DNA of 64,000 nt from Vreelandella zhanjiangensis DSM 21076 (GTDB lineage: Bacteria; Pseudomonadota; Gammaproteobacteria; Pseudomonadales; Halomonadaceae), in the NCBI RefSeq assembly GCF_000377665.1, contig NZ_KB898647.1:437559-501558 (forward strand), written 5' to 3'. A program made the translations under genes and the position numbers. Below the pieces are notes generated by a model that saw only the letters and a list, made by a program, of their open reading frames with translations, was not told the origin of the DNA and made no database searches. Below, one piece after another: positions 26,569-33,965 of this stretch; position 1 is the first letter of the stretch, and every line of letters starts with the position of its first letter.

Positions 26569-27078
26569 ATGGCCATGCGACAGCCCGGTGTACCTCATCC
26601 ACGTTTGCCACTCCCGGAAGGCCAGGAAGACCTGGGCGCCTTTCAAAAGTGGTTAGGCGAGGCAATCCCGATGGTGGGTGCCATGGGGATTGAAAGCATG
26701 TCACTGCATAACCAGTCGCTCACCTGGCAGCTAACCCTGATGCCCAACCTGAACGATAAAGGCACCGGCTTTGGTGGCGCGCTAAGTGCGCAAACCACGC
26801 TACAAGGCTGGTGCTGGGTCACGCTGTGGCTGCGTGGGCAAGGGCTAGCACGCGATGTAGTGGTTGCCGAGGCTACACAGCGCTTCCTGGCCCCGGTAAC
26901 CGGCGACTACCGCCTGATATGTACACCAGAAGAGCCTGACGGTGTTGAGAAGCTAACTCAAAAGCTTGCCGAACGGGGCAAAGGGCGCATCGCGCTAACC
27001 CAACAGCTCTACTGTGGCGATGCGCTCTGCCTGGAAGCCCACGGCAGCTACGCGGTGTTATCGAGCAGCGATGCTTAG
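26569..27078 (+). CDS. YiiD C-terminal-type thioesterase (hotdog fold)
   Basis: A 169-residue protein matching the thioesterase domain at the C-terminus of YiiD: LTLMPNLNDKGTGFGGALSAQTTLQGWCWVTLWLRG, then VVVAEATQRFLAPVTGDY. It probably hydrolyses an acyl-CoA or acyl-ACP, substrate unknown. The N-terminal acetyltransferase domain of full YiiD is absent. It starts seven bases after the nitroreductase stop, with AAGGAG overlapping that stop. Confidence 0.82.
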   Translation: MAMRQPGVPHPRLPLPEGQEDLGAFQKWLGEAIPMVGAMGIESMSLHNQSLTWQLTLMPNLNDKGTGFGGALSAQTTLQGWCWVTLWLRGQGLARDVVVAEATQRFLAPVTGDYRLICTPEEPDGVEKLTQKLAERGKGRIALTQQLYCGDALCLEAHGSYAVLSSSDA

Positions 27079-27198
27079 CACCAATGAATAGCGGCAAGCC
27101 ACTGATTCTGAAAAAGGCTTGCTATTTGGCCGCTTAAACCATAGTATATGCGCCGTTCTGTCGCGAAAGGCACAGCCTAAGTGATTGAACCAAAATGT

Positions 27199-27286
27199 GG
27201 AGAGGTGTCCGAGTGGTCGAAGGAGCACGCCTGGAAAGTGTGTAAGTCGTAAGGCTTCGAGGGTTCGAATCCCTCCCTCTCCGCCA
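27199..27286 (+). tRNA. tRNA-Ser (GGA)
   Basis: An 88-base class II tRNA. Acceptor GGAGAGG pairs with CCTCTCC, the anticodon loop contains GGA, a long variable arm and TTCGAAT T-loop are present, and CCA is encoded. It marks the left border of the AT-rich accessory region. Confidence 0.97.
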
Positions 27287-27296
27287 CAGAATAGTG

Positions 27297-27330
27297 AAAA
27301 AGCCCGCTGAGCAATCAGCGGGCTTTTTTT
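27297..27330 (+). terminator. Terminator of tRNA-Ser
   Basis: Stem AGCCCGCTGA / TCAGCGGGCT with loop GCAA, seven T residues after it and four A before it. The remaining 280 bp to the next gene show no ORF of interest. Confidence 0.92.
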
Positions 27331-27607
27331 GTGTTTGAAATTTGGCTTAGCCCTACTTTCGTTTCAGTTCAGAGCTTTACCTACCTTTGTCTCGTCTAGT
27401 GATTGCGAAGATGACATGGACTCTTAGTTTCGCTAATGTGGTCTTAATCATAGTGAGTCATTAAATTAGGGCAGGTAGCGACCCAAAGCGGCCCTTCCAG
27501 CGAAAAGCGGCATGCTGATTCAGCCATGTTATGCAGCAGGCACGATAATCTATGTTAGCTGTTAAATCATACAGCAGTATATTTCTGCACCTACTAAAAG
27601 GTAAAAC

Positions 27608-28927
27608 ATGGAAGCTTTTTTATTGCCACCGTATGATAATCATTCACGTAACTTATTGTGGAGTCCGTTTCAAAGCGAAGAACATACAACTAATATAGAG
27701 GCATCTCTAGGTAAGATCGTTAAAATGGATTACTGGGCTAGTCCATTTCCTGAGGGTGATGGAGTTACTTTTAAACCTAACAAACAAAAATCAGAAGATG
27801 AGATTATTTCAGATTTTAAAGAATGTTTTGATTGGTTGGATGTTATGAAGGCATCTCATAAAGAAGCCATCAACAGATTAGCGTTAATAGATGCTGAAAT
27901 ATTGATTGATTGTATTATTACTGTTCCTTTGCAACAAATTCGAATCGAAACCTCTTGTCAAATTGCAGATAACTATAAGTATCTTGCTAATGAAATGAAT
28001 GACACCATTACGATCCCACGTATTGCAGACTTTAATTCTGAACAAATTGAATTTGATTTAAAAATTAAATTTGGAGATTTGCTTAAACTAAATGGCAGTA
28101 GCTTGGAACATGATGATTATGTAATTAACTTGTGTTTAGACCATGCAGAGAGGGGAATGGATTTAATAAGGTTGAGGTATTCTTCTTTTGACAGGCCTGA
28201 ATTTACGCCTAATCCAGCAGGTCAATTAACAAGCGGGTTTTATGAAGTTAAAATTACACCAAACACATCAAAAAGGCTTCCAATCAAACCGAAAGTCTAT
28301 GGCGGGTTATCCAAATCTTTATCAGCTTCAAACAATTGGTTAGGGCCTGAAGTCTCAGATCATTTCAATTTCAATGACTATAAGCTTTCCGAAGTTTTGC
28401 TTGGAAATGAAGTTCATGAGCTGGGTGATTTACTGATTGGTTCGCTGAGAAATTGTCGTCAGGCATTTTATACTATTGGAGATGAATCAAAGTTTTTATC
28501 TTTAATTTTCTCAATTGACGGTTTAGGAGCCCCTGATCAGGATTGGAATGGGTGGAAGCATAGGACATATATTACGGCTTTAGCCTGTAATGAGAACCCT
28601 TCAAAATTCAGAGAAATATTAGAATCTTACGACTATTTGTATACCGATATTCGAAACAAATTAGTTCATAGTGGTAAAAGCTTTTATGAATTAGGTCAAG
28701 ACAATGGCAATAATTCTTGTGAGAAACTTTGGACTATATATAAAGATATTGTAAACCTAATTTTAAATAAAGACTTTACAACAATTTCCGAGCTTCACCT
28801 TTACGCTGAACTCACTCTTAAACAACCATCTTTTATAAATGAAATTAGTACAGTTGTTAATAAAGTGGATAGCACAAGAGTGACTAAATCAGGTCAGCCT
28901 AAGAAAATTAAATTACCAAAGTGGTAA
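27608..28927 (+). CDS. Uncharacterised protein with C-terminal HEPN (ApeA-like) domain
   Basis: A 439-residue protein of strikingly AT-rich codon use compared with its neighbours, suggesting transfer. The C-terminal third resembles ApeA-like HEPN domains: a helix ending in FLSLIFSIDGLG, then YDYLYTDIRNKLVHSGKSF. The R-x4-H motif is R349 to H354, the catalytic signature of HEPN ribonucleases. The N-terminal 280 residues match nothing I recognise. HEPN proteins often act in anti-phage or toxin systems by cutting RNA, so a defence role is inferred, not shown. No antitoxin or modification gene is adjacent. AAGG precedes the ATG. An attC-like structure begins ten bases after the stop. Confidence 0.75.
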   Translation: MEAFLLPPYDNHSRNLLWSPFQSEEHTTNIEASLGKIVKMDYWASPFPEGDGVTFKPNKQKSEDEIISDFKECFDWLDVMKASHKEAINRLALIDAEILIDCIITVPLQQIRIETSCQIADNYKYLANEMNDTITIPRIADFNSEQIEFDLKIKFGDLLKLNGSSLEHDDYVINLCLDHAERGMDLIRLRYSSFDRPEFTPNPAGQLTSGFYEVKITPNTSKRLPIKPKVYGGLSKSLSASNNWLGPEVSDHFNFNDYKLSEVLLGNEVHELGDLLIGSLRNCRQAFYTIGDESKFLSLIFSIDGLGAPDQDWNGWKHRTYITALACNENPSKFREILESYDYLYTDIRNKLVHSGKSFYELGQDNGNNSCEKLWTIYKDIVNLILNKDFTTISELHLYAELTLKQPSFINEISTVVNKVDSTRVTKSGQPKKIKLPKW

Positions 28928-28936
28928 TTTAAAGCC

Positions 28937-29069
28937 AGCTAACGCGGCGTTATACCAGAGACGATTAAAAGCCAGCTTCTGGCCGGATGCTGAACTTCCG
29001 GCTACGCTGATGGAGTTAGTGCGGCAGCTGACGGCCCATAAAATCCACTCTTGCTGAGCAGCGTTATAA
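28937..29069. repeat. attC-like imperfect inverted repeat between two AT-rich genes
   Basis: Outer arms AGCTAACGCGGC and GCAGCGTTATAA pair with few mismatches. Further in, AGAG-n2-GATT and a GCC-n2-C-n4-GCCG pattern recur on the opposite strand, giving symmetry along most of the 133 bp. Integron attC sites of this size have R-Y-Y-Y-A-A-C and G-T-T-R-R-R-Y ends and sit between cassette genes just as here: 10 bp after one stop and 16 bp before the next start. The core boxes match the consensus only partly, and no intI gene is in the window. Confidence 0.45.
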
Positions 29070-29084
29070 ACTACAGAGAGAAAT

Positions 29085-29759
29085 ATGCCTGAGCATAGAA
29101 AGATAGAAAAAATTCCGCCCACGAAGTGGGATAAGCGCAATTTGGTTAAGCTCTCGGAGCTTATGAAGGAAGGTATGAACCTTCGACATGACCCTGATCG
29201 GTTTTCTATTTCCCAAGGAGACGTTTCTTATAACGGGGAGACTTTAAAAGAAATAATTGAAAATAATGATATCGATGAAATTGAGTCAGTGGAGTGTACG
29301 ATTAGAAGCTGGAACGATCGCGATGAGATTGATAAGGGAATAAGGATGAGTCTGCGGGGTAGGATATCAGATTACCAAATTCATTCTATCGATGGCATTT
29401 GGTTTAAAGGAAAATCTACACAGCTAAATGAGTTCTTTAAATGTCGCCAGCCATGGTATTCGAAACTGAGCTCCGGATTTCCGGCAATAGTTGGTTCATT
29501 TCAAGGTGTGCTAATATGCTTATTGGCATTAGCTGCTTTTAGACATCAAACTTATCTAGTTTTGATTTGCCTTATTTTTTTAATAATGCTTGGGATCGCT
29601 TTTAAAGCTTATCTAAAAGGCAAGTTATTTCCGCACACATCATTTGAGATGAGACCGAAGAAAAAGTTAAACATAGAAGTATTCACATTATTTTTTACTG
29701 CAATAGCAGCTTTAGGTACAGTAATAGGAATATGTATAGATTTTCTTGGCGGGCAGTGA
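29085..29759 (+). CDS. Uncharacterised membrane protein, three C-terminal helices
   Basis: A 224-residue protein I do not recognise. The first 125 residues are charged and soluble. Three hydrophobic segments follow at about 130-150, 155-178 and 199-222, the last ending in GICIDFLGG. AGAGAG precedes the ATG by a few bases. Codon use is AT-rich, like the HEPN gene before it. It starts 16 bp after the attC-like element, so it could be the next cassette. Function unknown. Confidence 0.65.
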   Translation: MPEHRKIEKIPPTKWDKRNLVKLSELMKEGMNLRHDPDRFSISQGDVSYNGETLKEIIENNDIDEIESVECTIRSWNDRDEIDKGIRMSLRGRISDYQIHSIDGIWFKGKSTQLNEFFKCRQPWYSKLSSGFPAIVGSFQGVLICLLALAAFRHQTYLVLICLIFLIMLGIAFKAYLKGKLFPHTSFEMRPKKKLNIEVFTLFFTAIAALGTVIGICIDFLGGQ

Positions 29760-29768
29760 TTTATAATA

Positions 29769-29840
29769 AATGGCTACGAAGCGACCGGCTTTCCACTGTT
29801 CTACACCTTCAAAACGGCGCGTGATATGGGCATTATATAA
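29769..29840 (+). pseudogene. Possible C-terminal remnant of a lost gene
   Basis: One frame reads NGYEATGFPLFYTFKTARDM plus GII before a stop, a protein-like tail with no start codon or upstream domain, and GC-richer than the preceding gene. Parent family not recognised. Confidence 0.25.
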
Positions 29841-29958
29841 GGTTTTTCTCAATGTCCTCTCCTGGCCGACACCAGACAAGTAAAACGTATGTTTATCTGC
29901 CTAATTTCTTCGCAAACAACACGTATACTAACGCCCGATATCTGATAGCCGTAAACCA

Positions 29959-29986
29959 ATCACGCCGGGCAATAGCCCGGCGTGAT
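29959..29986. terminator. Strong 12-bp hairpin
   Basis: Perfect 12-base arms ATCACGCCGGGC / GCCCGGCGTGAT around AATA. There is no T-tract. It lies downstream of the remnant at 29769-29840 and beyond the 3' end of the decayed MFS gene, so it may be an orphaned terminator. Confidence 0.5.
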
Positions 29987-30074
29987 GTTATTGCATCGAA
30001 TCAGAGATCGCTTAACTTAACTAACCTCCGCCAACGCTTCTTCCTCTCACCTCTTGTGCTTCTGAAACATAAGT

Positions 30075-30124
30075 ACCAAACCAAACCAAACCAAACCAAA
30101 CCAAACCAAACCAAACCAAACCAG
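30075..30124. repeat. Pentanucleotide microsatellite, ACCAA x9
   Basis: Nine perfect ACCAA units plus a near-unit (ACCAG). Read on the minus strand it is TTGGT, and it lies at the 3' end of a decayed MFS gene. Confidence 0.95.
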
Positions 30125-30125
30125 C

Positions 30126-30480
30126 CCAGCTAAGGCAGTGGTGGTGCCTGCCAGTGCGACGCTGGGTAGCCAGCTCTTGGTGAATAACCACGCCACCTAG
30201 CGCGGCGCCGGTGGCATTGCCGAAGTTGAAGGCGGCGATGTTCATGGAAGATACCAGGTTAGGGACATCGCTTGCTTCTGATACCACCAGCGCCTAGCGG
30301 TGATACCCCAAAGGAAGATCAGCGGAGGTACGATCAACACATTCTGCATGGTAACGGTAAATAGGGTCAGCAAGAAGGCGGTGCCCAGTAGGAAGACTAA
30401 CAGCGTGCCGGTCAGATTACGGTAGGAAAAACGGCCCGAGAGCGTGTTGCCTACTGGCGGTTGCGGGTGTTTGTCGATTA
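30126..30480 (-). pseudogene. Decayed MFS transporter fragment
   Basis: On the minus strand one frame reads RNLTGTLLVFLLGTAFLLTL and on to LIVPPLIFLWGIT. A shift then leads to EASDVPNLVSSMNIAAFNFG and NATGAALGGVVIHQ, after which another shift is needed. These are transmembrane segments of an AraJ/PbuE-like MFS efflux carrier (compare SDAPNLASTLNIGAFNLGNA in intact members). Short deletions, frameshifts and loss of the first half show it is not functional. The ACCAA array follows its end. The rest of 29760-30700 has no gene. Confidence 0.7.
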
Positions 30481-30700
30481 TCTGGTCGAGAAAATGGCGG
30501 AGAGTACCAGTGACGCTGATACTGGATATTCAGTTTTCAGAAAAGCTAAAGAATAGTTTATGTGAAAAATGCTTAGAGCCACCTGGGTGCTATTGTGGCT
30601 GGCTTTAAAAGAAGTGATATATTTAATTGTGCCAGCCATCAAAGGCTCTGAAATCAAAAACCTATTTAACTCAAACCTCTCTACGGACGGAGAAATAGTT

Positions 30701-31453
30701 ATGCTGCGATACTTGTTCTCAGTGGCTGCACTTGGGGTAGTTGCCATCTGGAATCCCGCGTTGGTCGTTGCCCCCGTTAAAGCAGATCAGGTGGCGATGA
30801 CATCCGATGCGAATATCCCGAATGATCTCAATTACCTTCTTTACACACCCGAAGATTACGAAACGTCGGAAGAATCTTATCCCCTTGTTGTCTGGCTTCA
30901 TGGAGGCGGTCAAAGCGGCGACAATATCGATGACGTTAGATCCAGCGGGCTTCCCAAAATAATTGAGCAAGGGCTTGATGCCCCTTTCCTTGCCGTTTCA
31001 CCGCAGAACCCTAGCGAACAGCTTCTCTACCCGATTGAAAAAGTGAAGAATGTCGTAGACGAGTTGATGTCGGAATACCGTGTCGATCCTAGCCGTATCT
31101 ATTTGATGGGGTACAGCCGGGGCGGTTTTGGTGCATGGGCGATGGCTCAGCAGTATCCCGAGACTTTCGCTGCAGTGGTACCTATCGCTGGAGGCGGCGT
31201 CCGCCATTATCTCAATCGTACCAACGAGCAAGCCGCCTTCTGGGTCTTTCATGGTTCTGAAGATGATGTCATTCCACTTTCCGATTCGGTCGTACTCTAT
31301 GAACGCTTGAAAAGTCTCGATCGTGACGCGCGGTTGACCGTACTTGATACAGACCATGAAGAAATCGAAGTCTTGGCTTTGAACAATAAGGAGATGTGGG
31401 ACTGGTTGTTTCAACAACGGCTAGAGGCGGCTTCCTCTACTTCGGCCGAGTAA
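30701..31453 (+). CDS. Secreted alpha/beta hydrolase (esterase/PHB depolymerase-like)
   Basis: A 250-residue serine hydrolase. The start at 30701 follows GGAG by eight bases and gives a signal peptide MLRYLFSVAALGVVAIWNPA ending near PVKA. An upstream in-frame ATG at 30569 would destroy this. The oxyanion segment is VVWLHGGGQSGDN, the nucleophile motif GYSRGGFGAW, and Asp and His candidates lie in GSEDDVIP and DTDHEE. Closest families are prolyl-oligopeptidase-like esterases and LpqC/PHB depolymerases. Substrate unknown; it acts outside the cytoplasm. Confidence 0.82.
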   Translation: MLRYLFSVAALGVVAIWNPALVVAPVKADQVAMTSDANIPNDLNYLLYTPEDYETSEESYPLVVWLHGGGQSGDNIDDVRSSGLPKIIEQGLDAPFLAVSPQNPSEQLLYPIEKVKNVVDELMSEYRVDPSRIYLMGYSRGGFGAWAMAQQYPETFAAVVPIAGGGVRHYLNRTNEQAAFWVFHGSEDDVIPLSDSVVLYERLKSLDRDARLTVLDTDHEEIEVLALNNKEMWDWLFQQRLEAASSTSAE

Positions 31454-31815
31454 GTGATTCATTCTTCATGCTGAGTCCATCGGGCGAGCAAGATGCTTGG
31501 CGTCAGAGTCTTCTGAGTGGGGCCAATATGGGGGATGGAGCTGAATTCAATATCCTGACAGGCATTCAAAATGGGCCGTTCAAGGCGGCTCACTTTTAAT
31601 CCATCATTTCTCCCAAGCTCTCTGGCCCATTCTATATCCGCTTATCAAAGAGCTGTCTAACATGGCAAACAAGGTAGTCATATAAATTTATTCTAGTGGT
31701 CGGAAACAGACGTAATTATGTGTTGTGCTCTTCGCTAGCATCTCCATATTTCCCTAACAATTTGGCGTGATCAGTCCATCACTCCTATCTTGTTGTAAAC
31801 ACAAGGGGAATGAAC
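31454..31815. other. Intergenic region without a supportable gene
   Basis: About 360 bp between the secreted hydrolase and the BCCT gene. One short ORF runs through 31396-31599 but overlaps the hydrolase and has no ribosome site or family signature. No hairpin terminator or repeat was found. Confidence 0.5.
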
Positions 31816-33438
31816 ATGCTCAATACGCTTGCGAGAAGGCTTGGCCTTCGAACGGATCCGACCATTTTTTTCACTTCCGCAGGCATCATGGTGCTGTTCC
31901 TGGTGGCGCTGTTAATTGCACCGGACGCGATAGGTAATGCCTTTGGTGCGGGGCGGGAGTGGGTGGTTACTAACCTTGGCTGGTTCTTTATTTTAGGGGT
32001 GACCAGTTGGGTGGCATTTTTGCTGTGGGTGGCGATCAGCCGTTACGGAGCGATTCGCCTGGGCGGCAATGATGCCAAGCCTGCCTATAGCAATATCTCC
32101 TGGTTTACCATGCTGTTTGCAGGCGGTATCGGTACGGTGTTGATGTTCTGGGGGGTTGCTGAGCCTATTTCCCACTTTTCTACACCGCCAAGGCCGGGTG
32201 TTGAACCCTTTTCGGTTGAAGCCGCCGACGATGCCATGAGCTTTTCGATCTATCACCTGGGGCTGCATACCTGGGCGATTTTCACCATGCCCGGGCTGGC
32301 GTTTGCGTACTTTATCTATCGTTACAACCTGCCGATGCGTTTTAGCTCGGTATTTTATCCGCTGCTGGGCGAGCGCATTCACGGGCCTATCGGTAAAACC
32401 CTTGATATTTTTGCCATTCTCGGCACGCTTTTTGGCGTAGCGGTTTCACTTGGTTTGGGCACGCAGCAGATCAATGCGGGGCTAACCGAGCTGTTGGGTG
32501 TGCCGGATTCGGTGTTTATCAAAGTGACCATTATCGCTGTACTGACAGCTGTTGCCGTTGGATCGATCGTGGCGGGGCTGGATTCCGGCGTCAAGCTGCT
32601 TTCCAATATCAATATCGGCATGGCCGTTGGTCTGCTGATGTTTGTGCTGTTTACCGGCTCGACAGTTTTTCTGCTGCGTGCCGTGGTCGAAACCTTTGGC
32701 CTCTACATTACCAACCTGCTGCCGATGGCGTTCTGGAATGACACGCTGGCGCGCTATACCAATACTGATGGCAGCGGTTGGGGATGGCAGGGCAGTTGGA
32801 CGGTGTTCTATTGGGCTTGGACCGTCACTTGGTCGCCTTTCATCGGAATCTTTGTGGCGCGGATTTCTCGCGGGCGTACCATTCGAGAGTTTGTGCTCGG
32901 TGTACTGTTCGCGCCGTCTATCTTTACGCTGGTGTGGTTTGCGATCTTTGGCTGGTCGGCCATGGAGATTGATGGGATTGGGACTGCCGCACGGGAAGCA
33001 ATGGGGGATCAGGCCGGGGTCTTGTCCACCGCCGTGGCGGAAAGTATTCCGCTGGCCATGTTCGCGTTTTTTGATAACTTCCCGGCGGCTACGTTAATCC
33101 AGGGGTTGGCGGTAGTGGTCGTGGCGATCTTCTTTGCCACCTCATCGGATTCTGCGTCGTTGGTGGTCGATATGCTGTGTACCGGCAGCGCAGACCCTGG
33201 CCCATGGCAACAGCGCGTCTTCTGGGGTGTCTCGGAAGGCATGCTGGCAGCCATGCTGATTGTGTTGGCGGGTGATGCGGGGCTTACCGCCTTGCAGGAG
33301 GTGATCACCGTTGTTGGCCTGCCGATGTTTATTCTGGTGTTTATAATGATGTTCTCACTGTTGCGCGGCCTGTCTCATGAGGATCTCAGCGAAGTGAGAG
33401 TAGGTGCCCCACCCAAACCCGAGAAGCTGAACGAATAG
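31816..33438 (+). CDS. BCCT-family osmolyte transporter
   Basis: Sodium- or proton-coupled carrier for betaine, choline, carnitine or ectoine, with about twelve membrane helices in 540 residues. The family signature W-rich segment GWGWQGSWTVFYWAWTVTWS is near 320-340, followed by GIFVARISRGRTIREFVLG. The N-terminus FVTSAGIMVLFL type and the GGIGTVLMFWGVAEPISHF segment are also typical. The ATG at 31816 is chosen because AGGGG is seven bases before it; the ATG at 31810 is too close. No long regulatory C-terminal tail is present. Confidence 0.93.
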   Translation: MLNTLARRLGLRTDPTIFFTSAGIMVLFLVALLIAPDAIGNAFGAGREWVVTNLGWFFILGVTSWVAFLLWVAISRYGAIRLGGNDAKPAYSNISWFTMLFAGGIGTVLMFWGVAEPISHFSTPPRPGVEPFSVEAADDAMSFSIYHLGLHTWAIFTMPGLAFAYFIYRYNLPMRFSSVFYPLLGERIHGPIGKTLDIFAILGTLFGVAVSLGLGTQQINAGLTELLGVPDSVFIKVTIIAVLTAVAVGSIVAGLDSGVKLLSNINIGMAVGLLMFVLFTGSTVFLLRAVVETFGLYITNLLPMAFWNDTLARYTNTDGSGWGWQGSWTVFYWAWTVTWSPFIGIFVARISRGRTIREFVLGVLFAPSIFTLVWFAIFGWSAMEIDGIGTAAREAMGDQAGVLSTAVAESIPLAMFAFFDNFPAATLIQGLAVVVVAIFFATSSDSASLVVDMLCTGSADPGPWQQRVFWGVSEGMLAAMLIVLAGDAGLTALQEVITVVGLPMFILVFIMMFSLLRGLSHEDLSEVRVGAPPKPEKLNE

Positions 33439-33464
33439 CTGGGTAAGCGAAAAGGCCACTAACC

Positions 33465-33500
33465 AAAAAGCCCGTTGAGAAAAAATCAGCGGGCTTTTTT
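33465..33500. terminator. Terminator after the BCCT gene
   Basis: AAAAAGCCCGTTGA pairs with TCAGCGGGCTTTTTT around a seven-base loop. The A-tract and T-tract on either side allow termination in both directions. Confidence 0.88.
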
Positions 33501-33579
33501 GGTGGGCGCAGGAATTCGAGTCTTTCCATCCGCCGCGTGTCATTCACCGAGTAAAAGTGGCGGCCATGGCGTACAGCCA

Positions 33580-33882
33580 CTATTCAGGTTGGGACAGGAT
33601 CGCCTCCAGCAAGCCTGGGAAACGGCTATCCACATCATCTTTACGCAACGAGTTCATATGGGTCGTGCCCACGGTCTGGGTGTTTACCAACCCGACATCG
33701 CGCAATATCCGGAAATGATGCGACATGGTGGATTTCGGGCGGCCACCGTCCAGCTCGCCGCAGCTTGCCTCACCTAATGTGGCAAGGCGCCGGACAATCT
33801 CCAGACGAACAGGATCGCTCAAAGCGTAAAGCAAACGCTCAAGAACGAACTCGCTAACGGGGGGATGTTTGAAAGGGCGCAT
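33580..33882 (-). CDS. ArsR-family transcriptional regulator
   Basis: A winged-helix repressor of about 100 residues: LLYALSDPVRLEIVRRLATLGEASCGEL, then the recognition helix PKSTMSHHFRILRDVGLV and a wing with TQTVGTTHMNSLRKDD. An upstream in-frame ATG at 33897 is possible, and neither start has a clear ribosome site. Its sensor is unknown; a single cysteine lies in the first helix pair. Divergent from an old-yellow-enzyme gene with a 20-bp inverted repeat between them, a common repressor-target layout. Confidence 0.88.
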   Translation of the reverse strand: MRPFKHPPVSEFVLERLLYALSDPVRLEIVRRLATLGEASCGELDGGRPKSTMSHHFRILRDVGLVNTQTVGTTHMNSLRKDDVDSRFPGLLEAILSQPE

Positions 33883-33916
33883 GGATAAATCATACACGAA
33901 TTTGCCCTTTGCCCAT

Positions 33917-33936
33917 AGTTCGAATATTATCGAACT
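33917..33936. promoter_or_regulatory. Probable ArsR operator
   Basis: AGTTCGA and TCGAACT form a perfect dyad around ATATTA, in the short gap between the divergent arsR-type and OYE genes. Size and symmetry fit ArsR-family sites. Confidence 0.6.
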
Positions 33937-33965
33937 TAAGTAATAACCCCTTTGGAGAAACCTTA

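Noticed and set aside
29852-30133. 93-codon plus-strand ORF ending in a TKPNQ repeat
   Set aside because: The repeat is the ACCAA microsatellite in translation. The frame crosses a terminator-like hairpin and lacks a ribosome site.
31396-31599. 67-codon ORF after the secreted hydrolase
   Set aside because: Overlaps the hydrolase in another frame, and has no ribosome site or family pattern.
27199-31815. Integrative element inserted at tRNA-Ser
   Set aside because: The composition shift and tRNA position fit, but I found no second copy of the tRNA 3' end as an attachment site downstream and no integrase gene.
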